A stretch of 64,000 nt of DNA from Pseudochrobactrum asaccharolyticum (GTDB taxonomy: Bacteria; Pseudomonadota; Alphaproteobacteria; Rhizobiales; Rhizobiaceae). Shown here one piece after another: positions 46,747 through 56,030 of this stretch (its first letter is position 1; the number at the start of each line of letters is the position of its first letter). Location: assembly GCF_003314995.1 (NCBI RefSeq), contig NZ_QNRH01000003.1:568553-632552 (forward strand), written 5' to 3'. Made by a program: the position numbers and the translations under genes. The notes under the pieces were generated by a model. The model saw nothing but the letters and a program-made list of their open reading frames with translations, did not search any database and had not been told where the DNA came from.

Positions 46747-47354
46747 TGCGGATCAGAACAGAAAATCTCGGCGGCGCAACAGCATGGATTCTCCACCGCC
46801 CTCACCCGTCTGTGCAGGGGCTTGTTCGTCAACTGAGCGTTATCGGTTTGCAAGTACGTGAAGCATGGCCGGAATTACCGGCTGAGGCCTTGAATGCCGA
46901 TTTCATCTTTTATGATGCGGACACGGGACATGATGAGCAATTTCCATGGAATGCCGGACATTCAGCTATGCCGATGATTGCCCTGATCGGCTCGGAAGTT
47001 CCGGGGCGTTTAAAATGGGCAATGGATATGGGCGCGCATGCGCAACTGCTCAAGCCGGTCAGCGATAAAGGTGTTTATGCAGCTTTGCTGGTGGCACGTA
47101 GTAATTTTGATCAGGCCAAGGCCTCGTCAGCCCTCATCGCCGATTTGGAACATCGCTTATCCGCCCGACAAACGATTGTGCAGGCCGTGATGATTTCCAT
47201 GATGAAGGGAAAAACCGAAGCTGAAGCCTATGACCTGCTGCGGCAGGTCGCCATGGCGTGGCAGGTCACTATTGAAACTGCGGCTGAACGTATTGTCGCC
47301 AATCATTCACCAGAGAGGGGCGCCCAAAATGGCAGACGCATCGATCTCGCCTGA
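46746..47354 (+). CDS. amiR: AmiR-like ANTAR-domain transcription antiterminator
   Basis: 202-aa regulator with a degenerate receiver-like N-terminal domain (residues 10-120) and a C-terminal ANTAR RNA-binding domain (about 140-195: LEHRLSARQTIVQAVMISMMKGKTEAEAYDLLRQVAMAW). ANTAR proteins bind leader RNA and prevent terminator formation. The terminator before amiC is the evident target. Its start overlaps the amiC stop, and its end overlaps the next permease by 26 bases, so sensor and antiterminator are co-translated and head the operon they control. Confidence 0.87.
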   Translation: MRIRTENLGGATAWILHRPHPSVQGLVRQLSVIGLQVREAWPELPAEALNADFIFYDADTGHDEQFPWNAGHSAMPMIALIGSEVPGRLKWAMDMGAHAQLLKPVSDKGVYAALLVARSNFDQAKASSALIADLEHRLSARQTIVQAVMISMMKGKTEAEAYDLLRQVAMAWQVTIETAAERIVANHSPERGAQNGRRIDLA

Positions 47355-48228
47355 ACCATTTGCAGCACCAAAGCGTGGCCCTTCCATCATGCGGCGTTTA
47401 TTGCAGCGTAAGCTTGCTGTCGTCGGACTGCTGATCATTCTGATCTGCGTCGGCGGTGCGGTTTTTGCCCAGTGGCTTGCACCGTTTGATCCGAATGAAC
47501 AGTTTTTTGAAGGTCTGACAATTGAAGGCGCGCCGATGCCGCCGGGAGAGCAATTCTGGTTCGGCACTGATTTGCTTGGGCGTGATCTGTTTTCGCGTCT
47601 GCTTTATGGTGCACAGACATCACTGGTTATCGGCGTTGTCGCCAATGGCGCAGCTCTGCTGATCGGCACGCTGATTGGTGTCACTGCCGGTTATTTCCGT
47701 GGTATCACCGGTGCCGTTCTGATGCGCTTTACCGATCTGATGATGGCATTTCCTGCATTGCTGCTGGCAATCTGTCTGGCGGCGATTTTTTCACCATCCT
47801 TATGGATTGTGGCAATGGTGATTGCCTTTGTGAACTGGGTGCAGACCGCACGCGTTATCTTCACCCAGACCTCCTCACTGGCAGAACGTGATTATATTGC
47901 AGCTGAGAAAACACTGGGCGCTGGGCATGGCCGCATTCTGTTTCTGCATATTCTTCCGCATCTGATCCCGACCCTGATTGTCTGGGGCACGCTGGGTATT
48001 TCTACCACCGTATTGCTGGAAGCGACTTTGTCCTACTTGGGCGTTGGCGTGCAGCCGCCGACACCATCCTGGGGCAATATTATCTTCGAAAATCAGACCT
48101 ATTTTCAGTCTGCACCATGGCTGGTGTTTATTCCGGGCGCAGCAATTTTGTTGCTAGCACTTGGCTTCAACCTCGTTGGTGATGCTCTTCGCGATATTCT
48201 TGATCCGACACAACAGGGGCGTGACTGA
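47329..48228 (+). CDS. ABC transporter permease (DppC family)
   Basis: 299-aa inner-membrane permease. N-terminal LLQRKLAVVGLLIILICVGGAVF helix, the DppC-type HWFGTDLLGRDLFSR-like segment (QFWFGTDLLGRDLFSRLLYGAQTS), the EAA loop (ERDYIAAEKTLGAGHGRILFLHILPHLIP) and SYLGVGVQPPTPSWGNII. ATG 47329 with GAGAGGGG upstream lies inside the amiR end. With the next genes it forms an importer that here serves small amides, by context. Confidence 0.92.
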   Translation: MADASISPEPFAAPKRGPSIMRRLLQRKLAVVGLLIILICVGGAVFAQWLAPFDPNEQFFEGLTIEGAPMPPGEQFWFGTDLLGRDLFSRLLYGAQTSLVIGVVANGAALLIGTLIGVTAGYFRGITGAVLMRFTDLMMAFPALLLAICLAAIFSPSLWIVAMVIAFVNWVQTARVIFTQTSSLAERDYIAAEKTLGAGHGRILFLHILPHLIPTLIVWGTLGISTTVLLEATLSYLGVGVQPPTPSWGNIIFENQTYFQSAPWLVFIPGAAILLLALGFNLVGDALRDILDPTQQGRD

Positions 48229-49148
48229 TGTTTGCCTATATTTTACGCCGCCTGATCCAGTCCGCTTTGATCCTGCTTGGTGTTTCTTTCATCACCTTTG
48301 TGCTGCTTTACGTGTTGCCTGCCGACCCCGTACGGCAGATTGCCGGACGCTCTGCCACGGCTGAAACCGTGGCGAGCATCCGGCAGCAGCTGGGGCTGGA
48401 CCAGCCGTTTATCGTGCAATATGGCGATTATCTCTGGAACCTCATCAACGGCAATCTTGGCCGCTCCTACTTGCAGAAGACGGAAGTAACCGACCTTATT
48501 CTGTCCCGCCTGCCCGCAACATTGCAACTGCTGGTCGCGGCAATTATCTGCGAATTGCTGATTGGTCTGCCGCTCGGCATTATTGCGGCGCTCAACCGCG
48601 GCAAGTTGCTTGATAATGCATTGATGCTGACCAGTTTCATGACCGTTTCAGCACCGCAATTTGTGGTGGCGCTGTTGCTTCTGTTTGTCTTTGCGGTCAC
48701 GCTTGGCTGGTTCCCGATCGGCGGCTACGGCACCTTCTCGCACATTGTTCTGCCTGCCTTAACGCTCGGCATTCTCGGGTCCGGCTGGTATTCGCGCATT
48801 GTACGCTCATCAATGATTGATGTGTTGCGCGCGGATTTTATCCGCACTGCGCGCGCCAAAGGACTTGGCCGCAGCCGTGTGATTTTCGGCCATGCTTTGC
48901 CCAATGCTATTCTGCCGATCATCGCAATGATCGGTATTGATATCGGTATGTTTATGTCCGGTATTGTGGTGGTGGAAAGCGTCTTCGGCTGGCCCGGCAT
49001 CGGGCAGCTTGCATGGCAGGCCATTCAGCGCGTGGATATCCCGATTATCATGGGCGTCACACTGGTCTCTGCCTGCGGCATTGTGCTGGGCAATCTCATC
49101 GCCGATCTGATCTCCCCGCTTATCGATCCGCGCATCAAGCTACGTTGA
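48228..49148 (+). CDS. ABC transporter permease (DppB family)
   Basis: 306-aa inner-membrane permease with six helices: MFAYILRRLIQSALILLGVSFITFVLLYVLP, periplasmic LGLDQPFIVQYGDYLWNLINGNLGRSY, and the EAA loop YSRIVRSSMIDVLRADFIRTARAKGLGRSRVIFGHALPNAILPI. Its ATG overlaps the stop of the DppC-type gene by one base (TGATG). The order C before B is the reverse of the usual dpp order. Confidence 0.92.
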   Translation: MFAYILRRLIQSALILLGVSFITFVLLYVLPADPVRQIAGRSATAETVASIRQQLGLDQPFIVQYGDYLWNLINGNLGRSYLQKTEVTDLILSRLPATLQLLVAAIICELLIGLPLGIIAALNRGKLLDNALMLTSFMTVSAPQFVVALLLLFVFAVTLGWFPIGGYGTFSHIVLPALTLGILGSGWYSRIVRSSMIDVLRADFIRTARAKGLGRSRVIFGHALPNAILPIIAMIGIDIGMFMSGIVVVESVFGWPGIGQLAWQAIQRVDIPIIMGVTLVSACGIVLGNLIADLISPLIDPRIKLR

Positions 49149-49171
49149 ATACTTTACACAGGAGTGAGGCA

Positions 49172-50800
49172 ATGAAGAAACTATTCCTTTCTACCGCTTT
49201 GGCGACTGCTCTGACGGGCTTAGTGGCACTGCAAGCAGCGGTTCCAGCCAATGCACAGGAGCCGAAGCACGGCGGCAATATGATCGTGACTTATAAGGAC
49301 GATGTGGCAACACTTGATCCGGCGATCGGTTATGACTGGCAGAACTGGTCGATGATCAAATCGGTCTTTGACGGGTTGATGGATTATAAGCCGGGCACCA
49401 CGGAACTGCGTCCGGGACTGGCCGAAAAATACGACATTTCCGAAGACGGTAAAACCTATACATTCACATTGCGCAAAGGTGTTAAATTCCACAACGGCCG
49501 TGAATTGACCGCGGATGATGTGGTCTATTCCCTGAACCGTGTTGTCAATCCTGCAACCCAGTCTCCGGGTCAGGGTTTCTTCTCGATGATCGAAGGCTAT
49601 GAAGATGCTGCCGCCGGTAAAGCCGCAACGCTCTCCGGCGTCAGTGCAGCAGATGCCAATACTGTTGTGATTAAGCTCGCTCGTCCAGATGCGACCTTCC
49701 TGCATATTATGGCGTTGAATTTCTCTTTCATCGTGCCGAAAGAAGCCGTTGAAGCCGCAGGCGCAGATTTTGGTAAAAAACCTGTCGGTACCGGCGCCTT
49801 CAAACTGACTGAATGGACACTCGGCCAGCGCCTCGTTTTTGAAAAGAACGCTGATTACTGGATTGCCGGTGTGCCTTATCTCGACAGCTTCACCGTAGAA
49901 GTTGGTCAGGAGCCGGTTGTTGCCCTGCTGCGCGCGCAGAAAGGTGAGATTGATATTCCGGGGGACGGTATTCCGCCGGCAAAATTTGTTGAGGTGATGA
50001 AAGATCCGGAGCAGGCTAAAAATGTCGTTGAAGGCGGCCAGCTTCATACCGGCTATATCACCATGAATGTGACCAAGGCACCTTTTGACAAGGTAGAAGT
50101 GCGCCGCGCTGTCAATATGGCGATCAATAAAGACCGTATCATTCAGGTCATCAATGGTCGTGCCGTGCCTGCCACCCAGCCATTGCCGCCATCCATGCCG
50201 GGCTACACGAAAGATTACAAGGGCTATGCCTATGATCAGGAAGGTGCCAAGAAACTGCTGGCAGATGCAGGTTATGCAGATGGTTTCGAAACCGAACTTT
50301 ATGTCATGAATACCGACCCGAACCCGCGTATTGCGCAGGCTATTCAGCAGGATCTGAAGGCAATCGGCATTAAAGCCGGTATCAAATCTCTTGCACAGGC
50401 CAATGTGATCGAGGCTGGCGGTGCAGGCAATGCACCTATGGTCTGGTCCGGCGGCATGGCATGGATTGCTGATTTCCCTGATCCGGCCAATTTTTATGGC
50501 CCGATCCTTGGTTGCGGCGGTGCTGTGGAAGGCGGCTGGAACTGGTCGAAATACTGCAATGAAGACCTTGATAAAAAGGCCGCAGATGCAGACTCCATCG
50601 TTGATCCGGCGAAAGCCGGTGAACGTCTGGCAAAATGGTCAGAGGTTTACACCAAAGTCATGGAAGATGCGCCTTGGGCACCGGTTTTTAACGAACAGCG
50701 CTTCACACTGAAGTCAGCACGTATGGGCGGCGAAGACAGCCTGTATGTCGATCCGGTCTCTATTCCGGTGAATTACGATTACGTTTATATCAAGGAGTAA
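49172..50800 (+). CDS. ABC transporter substrate-binding protein, family 5 (amide operon)
   Basis: 542-aa periplasmic binding protein. Signal peptide MKKLFLSTALATALTGLVALQAAVPANA, then HGGNMIVTYKDDVATLDPAIGYDWQNWSM, the DGKTYTFTLRKGVKFHNGRELTADDVVYSLNR signature of SBP_bac_5 and VRRAVNMAINKDRI. ATG 49172 with CAGGAGTGAG upstream is clear; an upstream extension overlaps the permease and is spurious. As the binding protein of an operon with an amide sensor and formamidase, it probably binds a short amide or a larger amide-bearing compound. Confidence 0.92.
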   Translation: MKKLFLSTALATALTGLVALQAAVPANAQEPKHGGNMIVTYKDDVATLDPAIGYDWQNWSMIKSVFDGLMDYKPGTTELRPGLAEKYDISEDGKTYTFTLRKGVKFHNGRELTADDVVYSLNRVVNPATQSPGQGFFSMIEGYEDAAAGKAATLSGVSAADANTVVIKLARPDATFLHIMALNFSFIVPKEAVEAAGADFGKKPVGTGAFKLTEWTLGQRLVFEKNADYWIAGVPYLDSFTVEVGQEPVVALLRAQKGEIDIPGDGIPPAKFVEVMKDPEQAKNVVEGGQLHTGYITMNVTKAPFDKVEVRRAVNMAINKDRIIQVINGRAVPATQPLPPSMPGYTKDYKGYAYDQEGAKKLLADAGYADGFETELYVMNTDPNPRIAQAIQQDLKAIGIKAGIKSLAQANVIEAGGAGNAPMVWSGGMAWIADFPDPANFYGPILGCGGAVEGGWNWSKYCNEDLDKKAADADSIVDPAKAGERLAKWSEVYTKVMEDAPWAPVFNEQRFTLKSARMGGEDSLYVDPVSIPVNYDYVYIKE

Positions 50801-50806
50801 GCACGC

Positions 50807-51766
50807 ATGTGCAAGCACTGCAATCACACGATCCATGCGCATCAGCATCACTTTGGCTGGGATAACAGCTTTGCACCTGCATTGACTGCCGCACCGGGTG
50901 AAACGATCCTGTTCCAGTGCCTTGATAGTTCAGGGGGCCAGCTTGGCCCCCGTTCTACCGTCGAGGATGTCAAAGCGCTGGATTTTGCTAAGATCAACCC
51001 TGTTTCCGGCCCGATCTTTGTGGACGGCGCCAAATCGGGTGATGTGCTGAAAGTTACCATTGAAAGCTTTACACCGCAGCTTCGCGAAGGTGCTGGCTTT
51101 GGCTGGACAGCGAATATTCCGGGCTTCGGGCTGCTGACGGATCAGTTCCCTGATCCTGCATTGCAGGTCTGGAAATTTGATGCATCCAGCATGGAACCGG
51201 CTTTATTCGGCAAACATGGGCGTGTGCCGCTCAAGCCTTTTGCAGGTACAATCGGCAATGCCCTCGCGGAAAAAGGCCATCATTCGGTTGTTCCGCCCCG
51301 TCGCGTCGGCGGCAATCTCGACATCCGCGATCTCGCGGCAGGCACCACTCTTTATCTGCCGGTTGAAGTGGACGGAGCACTTTTCTCCGTCGGTGATACG
51401 CATGCTGCACAGGGTGACGGTGAAGTTTGCGGCACCGCAATTGAAAGCCCGTTTGATGTGGTTCTGACACTTGATCTCATCAAAGATCAGCCGCTGAAAA
51501 CTCCGCGTTTCACCACACCGGGACCGGTGACACGTCACCTTGATGCCAAAGGCTATGAAGTCACCACAGGTATCGGTCCTGATCTCTGGGCTGCGGCACG
51601 TGATGCGGTGGCAAACATGGTCGATCTTCTGGCCACCACACAGAAGATGGATCCGGTTGACGCCTATATGCTGGTTTCAACCTGCGGTGATCTACGTATC
51701 TCGGAAATCGTGGATATGCCGAATGTTGTTGTAAGCTTCTACTTCCCGAGGGTTGTATTCGAATGA
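50807..51766 (+). CDS. fmdA: Acetamidase/formamidase family amidohydrolase
   Basis: 319-aa enzyme of the FmdA/AmdA family, which hydrolyses formamide, acetamide or related short amides to the acid and ammonia in the cytoplasm. Visible family segments: GPIFVDGAKSGDVLKVTIESF, AGFGWTANIPGFGLL, and the metal-site GDTHAAQGDGEVCGTAIE. It begins seven bases after the binding-protein stop and ends overlapping the ATPase gene by four bases. The N-terminal MCKHCNHTIHAHQHHFGWD is unusually rich in His and Cys, perhaps an extra metal site. The symbol is by family; acetamidase is the alternative. Confidence 0.87.
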   Translation: MCKHCNHTIHAHQHHFGWDNSFAPALTAAPGETILFQCLDSSGGQLGPRSTVEDVKALDFAKINPVSGPIFVDGAKSGDVLKVTIESFTPQLREGAGFGWTANIPGFGLLTDQFPDPALQVWKFDASSMEPALFGKHGRVPLKPFAGTIGNALAEKGHHSVVPPRRVGGNLDIRDLAAGTTLYLPVEVDGALFSVGDTHAAQGDGEVCGTAIESPFDVVLTLDLIKDQPLKTPRFTTPGPVTRHLDAKGYEVTTGIGPDLWAAARDAVANMVDLLATTQKMDPVDAYMLVSTCGDLRISEIVDMPNVVVSFYFPRVVFE

Positions 51767-53532
51767 GTGCTGCATTGCTTTCTCCCGTTGTTGAGGTTCC
51801 GGCGGATGTCGTTCTGTCCGTCCGGAATTTACAGGTTTCCGCCCGTTCTGAGGACGGGTTGATACCACTTGTGCAGGGGCTCAGCTTCGACTTGCGTCGT
51901 GGTGAGACACTGGCAATTGCGGGAGAAAGCGGTTCAGGCAAATCGATTACCTCGCTTGCCTGTATGGGGCTGTTGCCGCAGCCTCAGGTGCGGGTGACCG
52001 GTGGTTCCATTCACTTTGGTGATGTGGAGCTGACCGGCCTTCCCGAGAAAAAAATGCAGGACATCCGCGGTGCCCGTATCGCCATGATTTTTCAGGAACC
52101 GATGACTGCGCTCAATCCGGTAATGACAATCGGGCGGCAGCTGGTTGAGGCAATTCGTGCGCATGAGCCGCTTTCTGTTTCCCAAGCACGCGCCCGCGCA
52201 TTGGAGGCCGTACGGGCTGTACGGCTGTCGCAGCCGGAAAAACGCCTTGAACAATATCCGCATGAATTGTCAGGTGGTATGCGTCAGCGCGTGATGATTG
52301 CTATGGCCATTGCCCTGCGCCCTGCCCTACTGATTGCGGATGAACCGACAACCGCACTTGATGTGACTGTGCAGCGCGAAGTGCTGGATTTGTTACGAGA
52401 TTTGCAAAAAGAACTGGGCACTGCTGTTATTCTGATTACCCATGATATGGGCGTTGTAGCCGAAATGGCCGATCGTGTTATTGTCATGCGCAAGGGACAG
52501 ATGGTGGAAACAGCCACAACGGTTGATCTGTTTGACGCACCACAGAAACAATATACCAAAGACCTGCTGGCGGCCGTGCCGCGCATCGGCACTGGTGCCA
52601 AGCGCCCCCTGCATGACAATCGCGAAGTGCTGGTGCGCTACGATGATGTATCGGTAAAATTTGCCATACGGCAAGGCCTGCTGGGGCGTGTTGCAGCCAA
52701 TGTCCATGCCGTCGAGCATGTATCGCTGGATATTTATCGGGGAGAAACTCTGTCTCTGGTCGGTGAGTCCGGTTGCGGGAAATCCACTATGGCGAAAGCT
52801 CTGGTGGGACTGGTGCAGCATAGCGGCCGTATTGAGGTTGCCGGACAGGCTCTGAGCGATCTGGATCATAAAGGCCGTAAGGCAATCCGTCGTGAATTAC
52901 AGATCGTGTTTCAGGATCCGATGGCGGCACTTGATGCGCGTATGACTATTGGCGAGCTTATTCGTGAGCCATTGGTTATTCACGGTATTGGCACGCTGGC
53001 AGAACAAAAAGCACGGGTCTGCGAGTTGCTGGAACGGGTGGAACTGTCTTCCGCAGTTTATGACCGCTATCCGCATCAGTTCTCCGGTGGCCAGCGCCAG
53101 CGTATTTGTATTGCGCGTGCTCTGGCACTCAAACCAAAGCTCATCGTCTGCGATGAAAGCGTTGCCGCACTTGATGTTTCAATTCAGGCCAAAGTGCTGG
53201 AATTGCTACGGGACTTGCAAAAAGAAACCGGCGTCACCTATCTGTTTATCAGTCACGATATGGCCGTGGTCGAAAATATTTCCGACCGGGTGGCGGTGAT
53301 GTATCTGGGACAGATTGTGGAAATGGGAACACGCGCGCAGCTGTTCAGCAATCCGCAACATGCCTATACCAAACGCTTGCTCGCTGCAGTGCCGGTGCCT
53401 GATCCGCGCCGCGAACGTGGTGAGGTCTCACGTCTAACCGGAGATATTCCAAGCCCCGTCTGGAAGGCAGGACAACAGCCGGAACGGGTTCAGCTGGTGG
53501 ATATCGGCGGCGGGCATCTCGTTGCCCGCTAA
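51763..53532 (+). CDS. Fused DppD-DppF ABC transporter ATP-binding protein
   Basis: 589-aa protein with two complete ABC domains. First: Walker A GESGSGKS, signature LSGGMRQRVMIAMAIA, Walker B LLIADEPTTALD. Second: Walker A GESGCGKS, signature FSGGQRQRICIARALA, Walker B LIVCDESVAALD, where Ser replaces the usual Pro after the catalytic Glu. Each half ends with an oligopeptide-type C-terminal segment (YTKDLLAAVPRIG and YTKRLLAAVPVPDP). The fusion supplies both ATPases to the two permeases upstream. It is the last gene of the amide operon, starting within the fmdA stop. Confidence 0.94.
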   Translation: MSAALLSPVVEVPADVVLSVRNLQVSARSEDGLIPLVQGLSFDLRRGETLAIAGESGSGKSITSLACMGLLPQPQVRVTGGSIHFGDVELTGLPEKKMQDIRGARIAMIFQEPMTALNPVMTIGRQLVEAIRAHEPLSVSQARARALEAVRAVRLSQPEKRLEQYPHELSGGMRQRVMIAMAIALRPALLIADEPTTALDVTVQREVLDLLRDLQKELGTAVILITHDMGVVAEMADRVIVMRKGQMVETATTVDLFDAPQKQYTKDLLAAVPRIGTGAKRPLHDNREVLVRYDDVSVKFAIRQGLLGRVAANVHAVEHVSLDIYRGETLSLVGESGCGKSTMAKALVGLVQHSGRIEVAGQALSDLDHKGRKAIRRELQIVFQDPMAALDARMTIGELIREPLVIHGIGTLAEQKARVCELLERVELSSAVYDRYPHQFSGGQRQRICIARALALKPKLIVCDESVAALDVSIQAKVLELLRDLQKETGVTYLFISHDMAVVENISDRVAVMYLGQIVEMGTRAQLFSNPQHAYTKRLLAAVPVPDPRRERGEVSRLTGDIPSPVWKAGQQPERVQLVDIGGGHLVAR

Positions 53533-53553
53533 AATCTTGTTGTGCAGTCTATG

Positions 53554-54474
53554 CTATGATGATGGCCGGAACTTTGTCCGGTAGGCTTCAACCTGCCCGA
53601 CAATAAAGTCTTTGATTGAGCGGGTGCGTGAAGGATAACGCGGATTTTCGTGTGTTACGATCCAGTATGACCGTACGAAACTAATATCTCCGGTCAGCAA
53701 TCGCACCAGTTCAGGATGATTATCGGCAATAAAACACGGCAGCAAGGCTACGCCCAATCCCTGACAGGTTGCATCTACCTGTGTCAGAATATTCGAAACC
53801 TGCAAATCTGCATCACGGTGGGGCAGATAATCGCGCAAATAATCATGTGCCGGTGTCGGCAGATAATCGGGAATATAGCCAATGACAAAATGGCGGTCGA
53901 TATCTGATGGCGCAGCGATATTATCATGCGATTGCAGATAGCTGCGGCTGCAATATAAACCATATTCATAATCGCATAATTTACGTGAAACCAGAGGTCC
54001 GAGCGTCGGACGCTCCATCATAATCGCAATATCCGCCTCACGTTTGGTCAGGCTCAGAATAGAAGGATTTGCGATCAGTTCAATACGAACTGCGGCCAGT
54101 TCTGCTGGCAGATGGTTTAGCCTGCGCACGAAAAAACTTGAGGAAAACCCCTCCGGCATGGTCAGGCGAATAGGTCCGGCAAGGGCATTTACTTCTGCTG
54201 AAACATCCGTGCGGATACGAATAACCGCGCTTTCCATTTGCTGAACTTCCGCTGCAAGCTTTTGACCCGCTTCGGTAATTTTATAACCAGTCGGAGAGCG
54301 CTCAAACAACAACACCCGCAGATTGGCCTCCAGAGAGGTTATACGGCGGCTCAGTGTTGAATGATCCAGTCCCAACCGGCGTGCAGCGACAGTCAATCGT
54401 CCCATACGGGCAACGGCCAGAAAAGCCCGCAGATCGTCCCAATCGAGTTCAGAGGTATGGGAATTTTCGCACAT
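53554..54474 (-). CDS. LysR-family transcriptional regulator
   Basis: 306-aa LysR regulator with LDWDDLRAFLAVARMGRLTVAARRLGLDHSTLSRRITSLEANLRVLLFERS, the form seen in the subgroup where His-Ser-Thr replaces Gln-Pro-Ala in the recognition helix. The inducer-binding domain follows. It is divergent from the SAF-dehydrogenase operon, with a 123-base spacer containing TTACAA-N14-TTGTAA, so it is the probable regulator of that operon. It converges with the amide operon. Confidence 0.9.
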   Translation of the reverse strand: MCENSHTSELDWDDLRAFLAVARMGRLTVAARRLGLDHSTLSRRITSLEANLRVLLFERSPTGYKITEAGQKLAAEVQQMESAVIRIRTDVSAEVNALAGPIRLTMPEGFSSSFFVRRLNHLPAELAAVRIELIANPSILSLTKREADIAIMMERPTLGPLVSRKLCDYEYGLYCSRSYLQSHDNIAAPSDIDRHFVIGYIPDYLPTPAHDYLRDYLPHRDADLQVSNILTQVDATCQGLGVALLPCFIADNHPELVRLLTGDISFVRSYWIVTHENPRYPSRTRSIKDFIVGQVEAYRTKFRPSS

Positions 54475-54495
54475 CCGCTTTGTTTATCTGCGAAT

Positions 54496-54521
54496 TTACA
54501 ACAATGCAAATGAGTTTGTAA
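54496..54521. promoter_or_regulatory. LysR-type inverted repeat in the divergent spacer
   Basis: TTACAA (54496-54501) and TTGTAA (54516-54521) lie between the LysR start (54474) and the dehydrogenase start (54598). Position and T-rich/A-rich arms fit a LysR operator; the exact arm extent is uncertain. Confidence 0.45.
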
Positions 54522-54597
54522 TTTTACGTCTGTGTCTGGCTGGTCTGTGGAGGGAGCAGCCGGACAACATAGTAAGCAAGTCTCTGGGAGCTATCAC

Positions 54598-55944
54598 ATG
54601 TCAATGTTTGACAAACTCCGCGCGCTCGATGCCGCAGGAAAATCCGTGCGCGTCGGTATTATCGGTGCAGGCAAATTCGGCTCAATGTATCTGTCGCAAG
54701 TCAACCGTACACCGGGTGTGCATCTGGTTGGTGTGTCCGATCTTAATATTCCGAATGCCTATGCATCACTGCGCCGTGTCGGCTGGGCAGACGAGCAATT
54801 CTCCGCCAAATCTTTTGAAGAAGCCTATAAAGCCGGTTCGACTTTTGTGACCGATAATGCCGCAGACATGATTGCGAGCCCTTTCATTGACGTGATTATT
54901 GATGCAACCGGACATCCGGCTGCCGGTGTGTGCCATGTTTTGCTGGCTTGCGAAAATCGCAAACATATCGTGATGGTCAATGTTGAAGCCGATGTGCTTG
55001 CAGGTCCGTTACTGGCGAAAAAAGCAGAAGAAGCCGGTATTATCTACTCTATGGCAGCCGGTGATCAGCCATCGCTGATCGCCGAGCTTTGTGATTGGGC
55101 ACGTTGCACCGGTTTTGATGTGGTCTGCGCCGGTAAAGGCACCAAATACCTACCGGTTTATCACAAATCGACACCTGAAACTGTTTGGGGACATTACGGT
55201 TTTTCACCGGAACAAGTAGCCGGCGGTGATTTCAACCCGAAAATGTTTAACTCGTTCCTCGATGGCACCAAGTCAGCTCTGGAAATGGCAGCCGTTGCCA
55301 ATGGTTGTGAATTATTGCCGCCTGACGACGGTTTGCTGTTTCCGGCCTGTGGCGCGGATGATTTGCAGACGGTTCTACGCCCTGAGGAATATGGCGGTAC
55401 TCTTAAACGTCGTGGCACGGTGGAAGTTGTGTCTTCCGTTGAGCGTGACGGTCGTCCGGTGTTCCGCGATCTGCGCTGGGGCGTTTATGTGGTGATTGAA
55501 GGGGAAACCCAGTATGTCCGTGATTGTTTCAAACAATACGGTCTTCTGACGGATTCTACCGGTCGCTTCGCCGCAACCTATAAACCTTATCACCTGATCG
55601 GATTGGAACTGGGTGTTTCCGTCGCTTCCATTGCTACTCGTCAGGAACCGACCGGCCGCACCAAAGGCTGGAGTGCTGATGTTGTCGCTGTTGCAAAACG
55701 TGGGCTGCAAGCCGGTGAAATGCTGGATGGTGAAGGCGGTTACACCGTTTACGGCAAGGTCATACCGGCCGCAACATCGTCCAGACTAGATGCCGTTCCG
55801 ATTGGTCTTGCCCACGGCATGAAGCTGAAAAACAACATCGCCGATGGTCAGGTCGTCTGCTGGTCAGATGTTGAGTATGACGCGAATGACGTCACCATCC
55901 GCTTGCGCAAAGAAATGGAAAAACAGTTTCTTGCCACGGTCTGA
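54598..55944 (+). CDS. NAD(P)-dependent homoserine-dehydrogenase-like oxidoreductase with SAF domain
   Basis: 448-aa oxidoreductase of the COG4091 type. Rossmann motif GIIGAGKFGSMYLSQV (residues about 18-34), a substrate domain with VVCAGKGTKYLPVYHKSTPETVWGHYG, and a C-terminal SAF-like domain (about 380-445: AKRGLQAGEMLDGEGGYTVYGKV and GMKLKNNIADGQVVCWSDV). ATG 54598 with GGGAG seven bases upstream is chosen; the longer frame from 54532 has no support. It probably oxidises a sugar, sugar acid or polyol. It is the first gene of the operon shared with cupin, permease, AldA, hydroxyacid oxidase and isomerase. The substrate is unknown to me. Confidence 0.8.
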   Translation: MSMFDKLRALDAAGKSVRVGIIGAGKFGSMYLSQVNRTPGVHLVGVSDLNIPNAYASLRRVGWADEQFSAKSFEEAYKAGSTFVTDNAADMIASPFIDVIIDATGHPAAGVCHVLLACENRKHIVMVNVEADVLAGPLLAKKAEEAGIIYSMAAGDQPSLIAELCDWARCTGFDVVCAGKGTKYLPVYHKSTPETVWGHYGFSPEQVAGGDFNPKMFNSFLDGTKSALEMAAVANGCELLPPDDGLLFPACGADDLQTVLRPEEYGGTLKRRGTVEVVSSVERDGRPVFRDLRWGVYVVIEGETQYVRDCFKQYGLLTDSTGRFAATYKPYHLIGLELGVSVASIATRQEPTGRTKGWSADVVAVAKRGLQAGEMLDGEGGYTVYGKVIPAATSSRLDAVPIGLAHGMKLKNNIADGQVVCWSDVEYDANDVTIRLRKEMEKQFLATV

Positions 55945-56030
55945 CCGCGCGAAACAGATAGAATGCCCTGCCCTGTACCGAAGGAAGTGACAGGACAGGT
56001 TGCTCAATAAAAGAACCAGAGGATATCAAA

